Positions 9,403 through 18,386 are shown, counted from the stretch's first letter. The stretch: DNA of 64,000 nucleotides from Agromyces aurantiacus (GCF_016907355.1 NZ_JAFBBW010000001.1:2542001-2606000), one strand, 5' to 3'. Numbers and translations are program-made. The notes: a model not told the origin generated them from the sequence alone.

Positions 9403-9417
9403 GGCCGTCTCCGAGAC

Positions 9418-9973
9418 TCAGCCGGCCGATCTCCACCCGTACCGGGCGGTGAGCGCGTCGACGACGCGCGCATACCGCTCGCGGTCGAGCGACGCCGCTT
9501 CGCGGCGCACACCGTCGGCGTGCACGCGGAACAGCCGGTCCAGGCGGGCCCAGCTCGGCCGGCCCTGCGGGTCCCCACGCGCCGGCCCCGAGGGCGATCG
9601 CGTCGCGGTCGTGGTCGTGCGGCGTGCTGGTCAGCTGCACGGCGAGGAACTCCCCCGGCGCGCCGGCCGCGACCACGACGACCGGGCGGTCCTTGCCGCG
9701 GCCGTCGCGCTCCTCGTACGGCACCCAGGTCCACACGACCTCGCCCGGGTCGGGCTCGCCGTCGCGCTCGGGCGTGTACGAGAACCGCACGCGCCGGACG
9801 GCGCCGGGGTCGAGTTCGACCGTGGCGGACGGGCCCGTGCGCCCCGGCCAGGCCTGCCCGTCCTCCGAGCGGGGCGGCTCCGCGACATCCGATCGCCCCT
9901 GGCCCCGCCCCGGGCCGGTCAGCGAGCGGAGCACACGCCCGAGGGCGGTGAGGAAGCGGCTGGTGTCTGGCAC
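9418..9973 (-). pseudogene. PemK/MazF-like protein gene with a frameshift
   Basis: The first two thirds read in one frame (VWTWVPYEERDGRGKDRPVVVVA, VQLTSTPHDHDRDAIALG), the pattern of actinobacterial PemK/MazF-fold proteins that carry an N-terminal extension. After AIALGAGAW the expected continuation (PQGRPSWARLDRLFRVHADG and so on, ending YGWRSAG) is in another frame and stops at 9418. One extra base in the G run at 9573-9576 (CCCC on plus) explains the shift. Without it the protein would be 184 residues. It is either a recent pseudogene or a sequencing error. No antitoxin gene lies beside it, so it is probably not a classical toxin pair. GTG start at 9973, 42 bp after amt. Confidence 0.75.
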
Positions 9974-10015
9974 ACCCGCACACTACCCTCACCGCCCTCG
10001 CGGTGATCGCAGCGA

Positions 10016-11278
10016 TCAGACGGTCTCGAGCTTGTAGCCCTCCTCGCCGTGCACGACCGTGTCGATGCCGGCGACCTCGTCCTCGTTCTTCACGCGGAAG
10101 CCGATGGTCTTCTGGATGGCGAAGCCGATGACGTACGCGAGGACGAACGAGTAGATCATGACCGCGAAGGCCGCGATCGCCTGCACCATGAGCTGGGTCG
10201 GGTCGCCGCTGTAGATGAGGCCGGTGCCGTTGGCGAAGAAGCCGAGGTACAGCGTGCCGATGAGGCCGCCGACGAGGTGGATGCCCACGACGTCGAGCGA
10301 GTCGTCGAAGCCGAGCTTGAACTTCAGCTCGATGGCGAGCGCGCAGACCGCGCCGGCGATGACGCCGAGCACGATCGCCCAGATGGGGGTGACCGACGCG
10401 CAGGCGGGGGTGATCGCGACGAGGCCCGCGACGGCGCCCGAGGCGGCGCCGACCGAGGTGGGCTTGCCGTCCTTGATCTTCTCGACGACGAGCCAGGCGA
10501 GCAGCGCGGCGGCGGGCGCGGCGATCGTGTTCACGAACGCGACCGCGGCGGTGCCGTCGGCGGCGAGCTCCGAGCCCGCGTTGAAGCCGAACCAGCCGAA
10601 CCAGAGCAGGCCCGCACCGAGGAGCACGAAGGGCGGGTTGTGGGGCACGTGCGCGCCCTTCGAGAAGCCGACGCGCTTGCCGAGGACGAGGGCGAGGGCG
10701 AGGGCCGCCGCACCGGCGTTGATGTGCACCGCGGTGCCGCCCGCGAAGTCGATCGCGCCGACGCCGAAGGCCTCCTGCATGCCGTAGGTGATCCAGCCGC
10801 CGTAGGCGAAGCTGCCGTCGTCGGCGAGGCCGAAGTTGAACACCCAGCTCGCGACCGGGAAGTAGACGACCGTCGCCCAGATGGCGGCGAAGATCATCCA
10901 CGCCCCGAACTTCGCGCGGTCGGCGATGGCGCCGGAGACCAGTGCGACCGTGATGATCGCGAACGTGGCCTGGAACGCCACGAACGCGAGCGGCGGGTAC
11001 GCGGCGCCCTCGGGGACCTCGAGGAGGCTCGTCAGGCCGATGGCGGACCAGTCGATCGTCCACGGGGCCACGAGGCCCTCGGAGCCGGGGAACGCGATCG
11101 CGTAGCCGTAGACGACCCACAGGACGCCGATCAGGCCCATCGCGCCGAAGCTGAGCATCATCATGCTGATCACGCTCTTGGCCTTCACGAGGCCGCCGTA
11201 GAAGAACGCGAGTCCGGGGGTCATCAGCAGGACGAGGGCTGCCGCGATCAGCAGGAACGCGGTGTTGCCTTGATCCAT
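10016..11278 (-). CDS. amt: ammonium transporter Amt
   Basis: Membrane channel for ammonium/ammonia uptake, 420 residues with about 11 membrane helices. Family hallmarks are the N-terminal NTAFLLIAAALVLLMTPGLAFFYGGLV, the twin pore histidines (GGTAVHINAGAA and VVGIHLVGG) and the FGWFGFNAGS-type helix. The cytoplasmic tail EDEVAGIDTVVHGEEGYKLE is the usual GlnK-facing end. No glnK or glnD follows; the next gene downstream is the PemK-like pseudogene. ATG 11278 has AGAGAGG 6 nt upstream. The leader contains a hairpin that pairs with part of this SD, and further upstream lies a GlnR-like box, so nitrogen control is expected. Confidence 0.96.
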   Translation of the reverse strand: MDQGNTAFLLIAAALVLLMTPGLAFFYGGLVKAKSVISMMMLSFGAMGLIGVLWVVYGYAIAFPGSEGLVAPWTIDWSAIGLTSLLEVPEGAAYPPLAFVAFQATFAIITVALVSGAIADRAKFGAWMIFAAIWATVVYFPVASWVFNFGLADDGSFAYGGWITYGMQEAFGVGAIDFAGGTAVHINAGAAALALALVLGKRVGFSKGAHVPHNPPFVLLGAGLLWFGWFGFNAGSELAADGTAAVAFVNTIAAPAAALLAWLVVEKIKDGKPTSVGAASGAVAGLVAITPACASVTPIWAIVLGVIAGAVCALAIELKFKLGFDDSLDVVGIHLVGGLIGTLYLGFFANGTGLIYSGDPTQLMVQAIAAFAVMIYSFVLAYVIGFAIQKTIGFRVKNEDEVAGIDTVVHGEEGYKLETV

Positions 11279-11287
11279 GTCGAACCT

Positions 11288-11331
11288 CTCTCAAGAATCT
11301 GGGGGGCAGGTGCTGAACAGTTTCTTGAGAG
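11288..11331 (-). promoter_or_regulatory. hairpin in the amt leader overlapping the SD
   Basis: CTCTCAAGAA (11288-11297) and TTCTTGAGAG (11322-11331) are perfect 10-bp inverted repeats, 24 nt apart. In the minus-strand mRNA the 3' arm contains part of the amt SD (AGAGAGG), so folding would hide the ribosome site. Effect on expression is inference. Confidence 0.45.
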
Positions 11332-11334
11332 GAC

Positions 11335-11372
11335 GTTTCCGAACGCGGCGTCGGATGTTTCGGGGTCGTTAC
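11335..11372 (-). promoter_or_regulatory. GlnR-like box upstream of amt
   Basis: On the minus strand GTAAC-N6-GAAAC-N6-CGCCG-N6-GAAAC with exact 6-nt spacers, 57-94 nt upstream of the amt ATG. The GlnR boxes described in Streptomyces and Mycobacterium have the form GTnAC-N6-GAAAC repeated; three of the four half-sites here fit and one (CGCCG) does not. Confidence 0.6.
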
Positions 11373-11438
11373 GGCCCGCGCCGGGGCGTAAACAGCATGT
11401 TTCGGGGAACGGAGGATCGCCTGTGACGTCGCGCGGAT

Positions 11439-11459
11439 CGGGCCGCCGGCGGCGGCCCG
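11439..11459 (-). terminator. terminator of zapE
   Basis: Perfect 9-bp GC hairpin (CGGGCCGCC / GGCGGCCCG) with a 3-nt loop, 3 bp beyond the zapE stop codon. It separates zapE from amt. Confidence 0.65.
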
Positions 11460-11462
11460 AGA

Positions 11463-12518
11463 TCAGTCGTGCGGCGGCAGCTCGCCCGTCGTGAGGGCGA
11501 TCATGCGCGACATCGAGCGCAGGTACTTCTTGCGGTAGCCGCCCGAGAGCATGTCGCCGCCGAACACCTCGTCGAGCGGCACGCCGCTCGCGACGATGGG
11601 CACCTCGGCGTCGTACACGCGGTCGATGAACGCGACGAGCCGGAGCGCGGCGTTCTGGTCGGTCAGCTCGTGCACGCCCGTGAGGGCGATGATCTCGAGG
11701 CGGGCGATGAGCTTGATGAACTTCGACGGGTGCACGGTCGCGAGATGCGCGATCAGCGCGTCGAACGTGTCGAGCGAGACCCGGTGACCGCGGCCGGCGA
11801 GGGCGGATGCCGCGTGCTCGACGGCCGCGTCGTCGGGCAGCGCCTCGGCATGCCCCTCGGTGTCGCGGCGGCGGTAGTCGAGGCCGTCGATGCGGAGGGT
11901 CTCGAAGTTCGACGCCAACCCGTGGATCTCGCGGAGGAAGTCGGCGGCCGCGAACCGGCCCTCGCCGAGCGCGTTCGGGGGCGTGTTCGAGGTGGCCGCC
12001 ACGCGCGTGCCGCTCGCCATCAGCTCGCCGAGGAACCGCGTCATGAGCATCGTGTCGCCCGGGTCGTCGAGCTCGAACTCGTCGATGCAGATCAGCCGGG
12101 CCCCGCGCAGCAGCTCGACCGCGGGCGCGTAGCCGAGCGCGCCGACGAGCGCCGTGTACTCGATGAAGGTGCCGAAGTACTTCGGCCCGTGCGCGACGTG
12201 CCAGAGCGCCGCGAGCAGGTGCGTCTTGCCGACGCCGAATCCGCCGTCGAGGTAGACGCCCGGCAGCTCGATGCGCGCCGGGCGCTTGCGCGAGAAGAAC
12301 CCGCCCGGGCGCTGCGCCGCACGCCAGGCGCCCGCGAACTCGTTCAGCCGGTCGAGCGCGGCCTGCTGCGACGGAAAGTCGGGGTCGGGTCGGTACGACT
12401 CGAACGAGGCGTGCTCGAACTGCGGCGGCGGCACCAGCTCCGAGGCGATCTCGGCGCCCGTGATCGAGGGGTTCCGGTCGACGAGGCGCTCGAGGGCGGA
12501 TGTCGCTGCAGTGGTCAT
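11463..12518 (-). CDS. zapE: cell division protein ZapE / AFG1-like ATPase
   Basis: 351-residue P-loop ATPase of the AFG1/ZapE family. Walker A GGFGVGKTHL is near residue 95 and Walker B LICIDEFELDD near 145, followed by the TSNTPP sensor-1 segment. In E. coli ZapE acts at the Z-ring; in mitochondria Afg1 (LACE1) helps degrade respiratory subunits. The actinobacterial role is not known to me. ATG 12518 with GGGAG 10 nt upstream. Divergent from the sulfurtransferase gene. Confidence 0.88.
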   Translation of the reverse strand: MTTAATSALERLVDRNPSITGAEIASELVPPPQFEHASFESYRPDPDFPSQQAALDRLNEFAGAWRAAQRPGGFFSRKRPARIELPGVYLDGGFGVGKTHLLAALWHVAHGPKYFGTFIEYTALVGALGYAPAVELLRGARLICIDEFELDDPGDTMLMTRFLGELMASGTRVAATSNTPPNALGEGRFAAADFLREIHGLASNFETLRIDGLDYRRRDTEGHAEALPDDAAVEHAASALAGRGHRVSLDTFDALIAHLATVHPSKFIKLIARLEIIALTGVHELTDQNAALRLVAFIDRVYDAEVPIVASGVPLDEVFGGDMLSGGYRKKYLRSMSRMIALTTGELPPHD

Positions 12519-12662
12519 CGGCGAGGGGCTCCCGTGTTGCGCGTGGTGACGGGCCCGGTGACGCCGACCGGCGCGCCGCGTAGATTCGAGGTGGACAGGT
12601 GACCAGCCTAGTCCGCCACCCCGCCCGCCTCGTCCGACCCCGGACGCCCCCAGGAGGTTCCC

Positions 12663-13562
12663 ATGCCCGTCGAGTCCGACCCCGCCGCGAAGCTGGCCGA
12701 GTACGCCCACCCCGAGCGGCTCGTCACGACCGAGTGGCTCGCCGAACGCCTCGGACGACCGGGTCTCGTGGTCGTCGAGTCCGACGAGGACGTGCTGCTC
12801 TACGAGACCGGCCACATCCCCGGGGCCGTGAAGGTCGACTGGCACACCGAGCTGAACGACCCGGTCGTGCGCGACTACCTCGACGGCGAGGGATTCGCCG
12901 CGCTCGTCGGCTCGAAGGGCATCGCCCGCGACTCGACCGTCGTCATCTACGGTGATCGCAACAACTGGTGGGCCGCCTACGCGCTCTGGGTCTTCACGCT
13001 CTTCGGGCACCCCGACGTGCGGCTCCTCGATGGCGGCCGCGACAAGTGGATCGCCGAGGGCCGGGCGCTCACGACGGAGCCGCCGAGCGTCACGCCGGTC
13101 GAGTACCCGGTCGTCGAGCGCGACGACACGACCGTCCGCGCGTTCAAGGAGGACGTGCTCGCCCACCTCGGCAAGCCGCTCATCGACGTGCGCTCGCCCG
13201 AGGAGTACACCGGCGAGCGCACCCACATGCCGGCCTACCCCGAAGAGGGCGCGCTGCGCGGCGGGCACATCCCGACCGCGGCATCCGTGCCGTGGGCCTG
13301 CGCCGCCGCCGAGGACGGCACGTTCAAGCGCCGCGCCGAGCTCGAGGCGATCTACCGCGACGAGGTCGGCCTGCGCGACGGCGACGAGGTGATCGCCTAC
13401 TGCCGCATCGGCGAGCGTTCGAGCCACACCTGGTTCGTGCTCACCCACCTGCTCGGCTTCGAGCACGTGCGCAACTACGACGGCTCGTGGACCGAATGGG
13501 GCAGCGCGGTGCGCGTGCCGATCGCCGTCGGGCCGGAGCGCGGCGAGGTGCCCGGCCGCTGA
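12663..13562 (+). CDS. thiosulfate/3-mercaptopyruvate sulfurtransferase (two rhodanese domains)
   Basis: 299 residues with two rhodanese domains. The N-terminal one (about 20-140) has Asp where the catalytic Cys would be ([10 protein letters not shown]), as usual; the C-terminal one (about 160-290) has the active Cys247 in [13 protein letters not shown]. It transfers sulfane sulfur from thiosulfate or mercaptopyruvate to an acceptor. ATG 12663 has a full AGGAGG 5 nt upstream. A SufE-like gene starts 36 bp downstream, and the pairing suggests sulfur is handed to the SufE cysteine. The closest annotated relatives are SseA/CysA-type proteins. Confidence 0.92.
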   Translation: MPVESDPAAKLAEYAHPERLVTTEWLAERLGRPGLVVVESDEDVLLYETGHIPGAVKVDWHTELNDPVVRDYLDGEGFAALVGSKGIARDSTVVIYGDRNNWWAAYALWVFTLFGHPDVRLLDGGRDKWIAEGRALTTEPPSVTPVEYPVVERDDTTVRAFKEDVLAHLGKPLIDVRSPEEYTGERTHMPAYPEEGALRGGHIPTAASVPWACAAAEDGTFKRRAELEAIYRDEVGLRDGDEVIAYCRIGERSSHTWFVLTHLLGFEHVRNYDGSWTEWGSAVRVPIAVGPERGEVPGR

Positions 13563-13598
13563 GCCGGCGCGCGGCCGCTCGGTGGGAGAATGGATCCG

Positions 13599-14039
13599 AT
13601 GGATGCCACGACCCTGCCCGCCGCGCTCGCCGAGACGCGCGAGGACTTCCTCGCGCTCGGCCTGAAGGACCGCCTGACGCTGCTGCTCGACTTCTCGAAC
13701 GAGCTGCCCGAGCTGCCCGAGCGCTACCGCGACCACCCCGACCTGCTCGAGCGCGTCGAGGAATGCCAGTCGCCGGTGTTCATCTTCGTCGAGCTGGATG
13801 ACGCGGGGCTCGTGCACATGCACGCGACCGCGCCGGCCGAGGCACCGACGACGCGTGGCTTCGCCTCGATCCTCGCGCAGGGGCTCGAGGGGCTCACGCC
13901 CGACGAGGTCATGGCGATCCCCGCCGACTATCCGCAGTCGCTCGGGCTCAACGAGGCGGTCTCACCCCTGCGCGTGCGCGGGATGTCGGGCATGCTGGCC
14001 CGCGCGAAGCGCCAGCTCGCGGAGCGCCTCGCGGGCTGA
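13599..14039 (+). CDS. SufE family protein
   Basis: 146-residue sulfur-acceptor protein. The conserved Cys56 lies in RVEECQSPVFIF, and the LGLNEAVSPLRVRGM segment near residue 120 is typical of SufE, the partner that takes persulfide sulfur from a donor. No cysteine desulfurase (SufS) is nearby; instead it forms a pair with the upstream rhodanese, a common actinobacterial arrangement. Start chosen at ATG 13599, with GGGAG 10 nt upstream; the in-frame ATG 13590 lies too close to that SD. Convergent with the hydrolase gene that follows. Confidence 0.9.
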   Translation: MDATTLPAALAETREDFLALGLKDRLTLLLDFSNELPELPERYRDHPDLLERVEECQSPVFIFVELDDAGLVHMHATAPAEAPTTRGFASILAQGLEGLTPDEVMAIPADYPQSLGLNEAVSPLRVRGMSGMLARAKRQLAERLAG

Positions 14040-14051
14040 TCCGGCGGCCGT

Positions 14052-15233
14052 TCAGCGCGCCGCGAGCCAGTCGCGGATCAGTCTCGTCCACCGCTCGGGG
14101 TCGAAGTTCCACAGCCGCGTGTGCCGCGCCTCGTCGAACACCTCGAACTGCACGAGGTCGGGGCGCACCGTCGCGAGGCGTCGCGAGCCGTCGATCGGAA
14201 CGAAGCCGTCGTCCTCGCTGTGCATGAGCAGGATGGGGACGTCGAGCTCGTCAGCCCGCGCGACGGCGTCGAGCGCCTCGAGGTCGATCGGCGCCGCGAG
14301 CCCGGTGAGGGTGCCCGCGACGGGAGCGCTCAGCACGCGCGCCACGGCGCCGCCGAGCTCGTCGGGCCAGCCGAGCGCCCGGCCCTGGAATCGCAGGATG
14401 TCGGGCCAGTCGACCGCGGGCGACTCGAGGATCACGCCCACGAGGTGCTCGCGCACCTCGGCCGAGCGGAACACGGTCTGCAGCACGATCGAACCGCCCA
14501 TCGACCATCCCATGAGCACGATCCGCCGGGCGCCGTGGGCCACCGCGAACCGGACGGCCGCGACGACGTCCTCCCACTCGGTGCCGCCGAGGCCGTAGCG
14601 GCGGTCCTCGCTCTCGGGCGCCTCGCCGTCGTTGCGGTAGGAGACGAGCAGGCTCGACCATCCCGCCTCGTGGGCGGGAGCGATCGCGCGCAGCGCCTCG
14701 TGCCGCTTGGCGCCACGGCCGTGGACTTGGACGACCCAGTCCGCCGAGTCGGCGCCGGACGCGTCGGCGGCCGGGACGAACCACGCCGGCGCCGGTCCGA
14801 GCGGCGTCTCGACGACGACGTTGCGGTACGGCTCGGCCACCTCCCACGGACCGAGGTGGTACCAGCCGCTCAGACGCCCGCGGGTCGCGCGGTCGAGCCG
14901 GCCGAAGTCGACGGACTCGATGCGCCGCCGCACGCGGTGGCCGTCGTCGTCGATGACCTCGCCGAGTCGCGCGTGACCGGAGTCGTGCTCGAACCAGAGC
15001 GCGTAGCGACCGCCCACCCTGGTCTCGGGGTTGGAGGTCAGGAGCACCTCCCGGGCGGCGAGGTCGACGTGGTCGATGCGGAGGTCGTCCTCGCGCTGGG
15101 GCTCCGGGATCACCACGCGTCGCGCGAAGACGACCGCGGTCGCCGCGGTGGCGGCCGCGAACGCGACGCCCACGAGCGCCACGCCGCCCAGCACTGCGGC
15201 GACCGGTCCGACGGTGCGTTCCAGCCGTGCCAT
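14052..15233 (-). CDS. membrane-anchored alpha/beta hydrolase
   Basis: 393 residues. One N-terminal membrane helix (about residues 8-35) anchors a domain with a conserved Gly-rich region (about 60-130) and then an alpha/beta hydrolase fold (about 140-393). The nucleophile elbow is GWSMGGS; the acid is likely the Asp in HSEDDGFVPI and the base His in EARHTRLW. It is probably an esterase or peptidase-like enzyme acting at the membrane; substrate unknown. ATG 15233 is chosen because GAGGAGG lies 4 nt upstream. Divergent from the DUF3000 gene. Confidence 0.82.
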   Translation of the reverse strand: MARLERTVGPVAAVLGGVALVGVAFAAATAATAVVFARRVVIPEPQREDDLRIDHVDLAAREVLLTSNPETRVGGRYALWFEHDSGHARLGEVIDDDGHRVRRRIESVDFGRLDRATRGRLSGWYHLGPWEVAEPYRNVVVETPLGPAPAWFVPAADASGADSADWVVQVHGRGAKRHEALRAIAPAHEAGWSSLLVSYRNDGEAPESEDRRYGLGGTEWEDVVAAVRFAVAHGARRIVLMGWSMGGSIVLQTVFRSAEVREHLVGVILESPAVDWPDILRFQGRALGWPDELGGAVARVLSAPVAGTLTGLAAPIDLEALDAVARADELDVPILLMHSEDDGFVPIDGSRRLATVRPDLVQFEVFDEARHTRLWNFDPERWTRLIRDWLAAR

Positions 15234-15321
15234 GCTGCCTCCTCGAACCATCCGACCGCCTCGCCGCGAGGTCGCGGCGCGCCGCCGCCCACCCCCGTGA
15301 TCCAGACTCTAGTCTGCACAC

Positions 15322-15909
15322 GTGTCGGACTCGGCGTTGCCACCCCCGGAGTTCGCCGCGGCGCTCGCGTCGCTGCGTGCTGCGGCGCCGCGCCCCGAGC
15401 TCCGCGTGACGGAGATCGCGGCGCCGTCCTCGCTCGCACCGTGGGCGGTCGCGCTCGCGGCCGATGTCGCTCCCGGCCGTCACGCCGACGACTCCGACCT
15501 CGGCACGGGGAGGTTCGTGCTGCTCTACGACCCGTCGGAGCCCGAGTCGTGGGGCGGACGCTTCCGCGTCGTGTGCTTCGCGCAGGCCCCTCTCGAGACC
15601 GACATCGGCACCGACCCGTTCCTCGCGGAGGTCGCGTGGTCGTGGCTCGTCGACGCGCTCGACGCGCGCGGCGCCGGGTACGTCGCGGCGTCCGGCACGG
15701 TCACGAAGATCCTCTCGACCGGATTCGGCGAACTCGCGCGCCAGGGCGACGGCGCCGAGCTGGAACTGCGCGCCTCCTGGACGCCGCTCGATGAGAACGC
15801 GGCGCCGCATGTGGAAGGGTGGAGTGAGTTGCTGTGCATGCTGGCGGGGCTACCTCCTTCGACCGAGGGGGTGACGGCCCTTCCGCGACGGAGGAGGAGA
15901 CGTGGCTGA
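15322..15909 (+). CDS. DUF3000 family protein
   Basis: 195-residue soluble protein of an actinobacterial family of unknown function. Recognisable segments are ELRVTEIAAPSSLAPWAVAL, FVLLYDPSEPESWGG, SWLVDALDARGAGY and SGTVTKILSTGFGEL. It almost always precedes a ribonuclease D gene, as here: its last 8 bp overlap the start of rnd, so the two are translationally coupled and may work together. GTG 15322 has no SD; a TAGTCT -10-like element 7 nt upstream would give a leaderless mRNA. The C-terminus ends in a run of arginines. Confidence 0.88.
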   Translation: MSDSALPPPEFAAALASLRAAAPRPELRVTEIAAPSSLAPWAVALAADVAPGRHADDSDLGTGRFVLLYDPSEPESWGGRFRVVCFAQAPLETDIGTDPFLAEVAWSWLVDALDARGAGYVAASGTVTKILSTGFGELARQGDGAELELRASWTPLDENAAPHVEGWSELLCMLAGLPPSTEGVTALPRRRRRRG

Positions 15910-17098
15910 CGAGTTCCACGTGATCGACTCCCGCGAGGCGTACGACGAGGCCGTCGAGCGCATCGAGGGCGGATCGGGCCCCGTGGCCGTCGACGCGGAG
16001 CGGGCGAGCGGATTCCGCTACTCGCAACGCGCCTACCTGATCCAGCTCTACCGTCGGGGTTCGGGCACGTTCCTGTTCGACCCGACGATGCTCGGGGGGT
16101 TCGGCGAGGTGCAGGCGCTGATCCGCGACGAGGAGTGGGTGCTGCACGCGGCGAGCCAGGACCTGGCCTGCCTGCGCGAGGTCGGGCTCGACCCCGTCCG
16201 CATCTTCGACACCGAGCTCGCGGCGCGCCTGCTCGGCATGCCGCGCGTGGGCCTCGCATCCGTCGTCGAGGAGCTCCTGGACATCAAGCTCGCCAAGGAG
16301 CACTCCGCCGCCGACTGGTCGACGAGGCCCCTGCCGCAGTCGTGGCTCCGGTACGCGGCGCTCGACGTCGAACTGCTCGTCGACGTGCGAGACCGCCTCG
16401 CCGAGCGACTCGCCGAGGCCGGCAAGGCGGGGATCGCCGAGCAGGAGTTCGAGGCGACCGTGCGCCGCGAGGCGAAGCCGCCCGCCGCCGAGCCCTGGCG
16501 GCGGCTGAGCGGCATCCACGCGCTGCGCTCGCCCCGCAACCTCGCGGTCGCCCGCGAACTCTGGCTGGCGCGCGACGCCCTCGCGGTCGAGGCCGACGTG
16601 GCACCCGGCCGGCTGATCCCCGACGCATCCATCCTCGCGGTGGCCAAGAACCTGCCCGAGTCCAAGCGCGCGCTCGCCGACCTCAAGGCGTTCAACGGCC
16701 GCGCGAGCCGCACCGAGCTCGACCGGTGGTGGGCCGCCATCGAGACGGCGCGCACCGCCGAGCCGCCCGCGACGCGCGTGCCGAGCGACGCTCCCCCGCC
16801 GCCCCGCGCGTGGGCGGCGCGCAACCCCGAGGCGGACGCGCGGCTGCGGTTCGCGAAGGAGGCGGTCGCCGAGGTCGCCGAGCGGTTGGAGATGCCCGTC
16901 GAGAACGTACTCACGCCCGATCACCTGCGGCGCGTGGCGTGGCATCCGCCCATCGAGCCCACCGCGGGCAACGTCGCCGACGCCCTCGCCGCACTCGGCG
17001 CGCGGCCCTGGCAGCTTGAGGCAACTGCACAGATAATCGCCGATGCCTTTGTGCGAGCGGCACAATCGCTCGCGGACGCCGCGCACGAGGCTTCGTAG
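15902..17098 (+). CDS. rnd: ribonuclease D
   Basis: 3'-5' exoribonuclease of the DEDD family, likely trimming tRNA or other stable RNA precursors. 398 residues: exonuclease domain (about 10-190) with VAVDAERASG (first acidic pair Asp-Glu), LHAASQDLACL (Asp) and the Tyr/Asp motif WLRYAALDVELL, then an HRDC domain (about 210-290) and a further helical C-terminal part. The DAER version of the first motif is usual in actinobacteria. GTG 15902 with GGAGGAGGAGA upstream, overlapping DUF3000. Confidence 0.9.
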   Translation: MADEFHVIDSREAYDEAVERIEGGSGPVAVDAERASGFRYSQRAYLIQLYRRGSGTFLFDPTMLGGFGEVQALIRDEEWVLHAASQDLACLREVGLDPVRIFDTELAARLLGMPRVGLASVVEELLDIKLAKEHSAADWSTRPLPQSWLRYAALDVELLVDVRDRLAERLAEAGKAGIAEQEFEATVRREAKPPAAEPWRRLSGIHALRSPRNLAVARELWLARDALAVEADVAPGRLIPDASILAVAKNLPESKRALADLKAFNGRASRTELDRWWAAIETARTAEPPATRVPSDAPPPPRAWAARNPEADARLRFAKEAVAEVAERLEMPVENVLTPDHLRRVAWHPPIEPTAGNVADALAALGARPWQLEATAQIIADAFVRAAQSLADAAHEAS

Positions 17099-17175
17099 GA
17101 ACCACCAACCGATTCCTCCCCCGCCGACGGCGTTCCTAGGATCGGGTCATTCCTCACTCGAAAGGGAGCTGCAGC

Positions 17176-18381
17176 GTGGCTGAACGAGCTGATGTCGTGT
17201 TCGTCGACGGGGTCCGGACCCCGTTCGGACGGGCCGGCGAGAAGGGCATGTACTGGAACACGAGGGCGGACGACCTCGCGGTCAAGGCCATCACCGGTCT
17301 GCTCGAGCGCAACCCGAACCTTCCCACCGACCGCGTGGACGATGTGGCCATCGCCGCCACCACGCAGCAGGGCGACCAGGGCCTCACCCTCGGCCGCACC
17401 GCGGCGATCCTCGCCGGGCTGCCGCTGAGCGTGCCCGGCTTCGCGATCGACCGGATGTGCGCCGGCGCGATGACCGCCGTGACGACGACGGGGTCGGGCA
17501 TCGGCTTCGGCCAGTACGACGTCGTCATCGCGGGCGGCGTCGAGCACATGGGCCGCCACCCGATGGGCCTGGACGCCGACCCGAACCCCCGCTTCCTCGC
17601 GGAGAAGCTCGTCGCCGCCGACGCGCTGAACATGGGCAACACGGCCGAGCGCCTGCACGACCGCTTCCCCGAGCTCACCAAGGAGCGCAGCGACCGGTTC
17701 GGCGTGCGCAGCCAGCAGAAGGTGCAGGCCGCGTACGACGCCGGGCACATCCAGCCCGACCTCGTGCCGGTCGCCCTCCGCACCGCCGAGGGCTGGGGCC
17801 TCGCGACCGAGGACGAGGGGCGCCGCCCCGAGACCACCATGGAGGGCCTCGCCACCCTCAAGACGCCGTTCCGGCCGCACGGCCGCGTCACGGCCGGCAA
17901 CGCCTCCCCGCTGACCGACGGCGCGACCGCGTCGATCCTCGCGAGCGCCGACGCCGCCAAGGAGCTCGGCCTGCCCGTGAAGATGCGCATGGTGAGCTTC
18001 GGCTTCGCCGGCGTGCAGCCCGAGGTCATGGGCATCGGCCCCATCCCCTCGACCGAGAAGGCGCTCACGCGCGCCGGCCTGAAGATCGAGGACATCGGGC
18101 TCTTCGAGCTCAACGAGGCCTTCGCCGTCCAGGTGCTCAGCTTCCTCGACCACTTCGGCATCGACGATGAGGACCCGCGCGTCAACCAGTGGGGCGGGGC
18201 GATCGCGATCGGCCACCCGCTCGCCGCGTCGGGCGTGCGCCTCATGATCCAGCTCGCACGCCAGTTCGAGCTGCACCCCGAGGTGCGCTACGGCCTCACG
18301 GCCATGTGCGTCGGCCTCGGACAGGGCGGCAGCGTCATCTGGGAGAACCCGCACCACAAGCGCTACGGAAAGGGCCGCTGA
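17176..18381 (+). CDS. fadA: acetyl-CoA C-acyltransferase (thiolase)
   Basis: Last step of fatty-acid beta-oxidation: thiolytic release of acetyl-CoA. 401 residues. Nucleophile Cys95 in FAIDRMCAGAMTA; the C-terminal active-site motifs GHPLAASG (His) and AMCVGLGQGG (Cys) are intact, as is the NEAFAVQ segment. GTG 17176 has AAGGGAG 7 nt upstream. The stop is 5 bp before fadB, so both subunits of the beta-oxidation complex are made together. Thiolases of this clade may also work in the acetoacetyl-CoA direction, but the fadB partner favours degradation. Confidence 0.93.
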   Translation: MAERADVVFVDGVRTPFGRAGEKGMYWNTRADDLAVKAITGLLERNPNLPTDRVDDVAIAATTQQGDQGLTLGRTAAILAGLPLSVPGFAIDRMCAGAMTAVTTTGSGIGFGQYDVVIAGGVEHMGRHPMGLDADPNPRFLAEKLVAADALNMGNTAERLHDRFPELTKERSDRFGVRSQQKVQAAYDAGHIQPDLVPVALRTAEGWGLATEDEGRRPETTMEGLATLKTPFRPHGRVTAGNASPLTDGATASILASADAAKELGLPVKMRMVSFGFAGVQPEVMGIGPIPSTEKALTRAGLKIEDIGLFELNEAFAVQVLSFLDHFGIDDEDPRVNQWGGAIAIGHPLAASGVRLMIQLARQFELHPEVRYGLTAMCVGLGQGGSVIWENPHHKRYGKGR

Positions 18382-18386
18382 GCGAG

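Noticed and set aside
9418..9973. Active toxin-antitoxin system
   Set aside because: The gene is frameshifted, carries an N-terminal extension, and neither side holds a small antitoxin gene.
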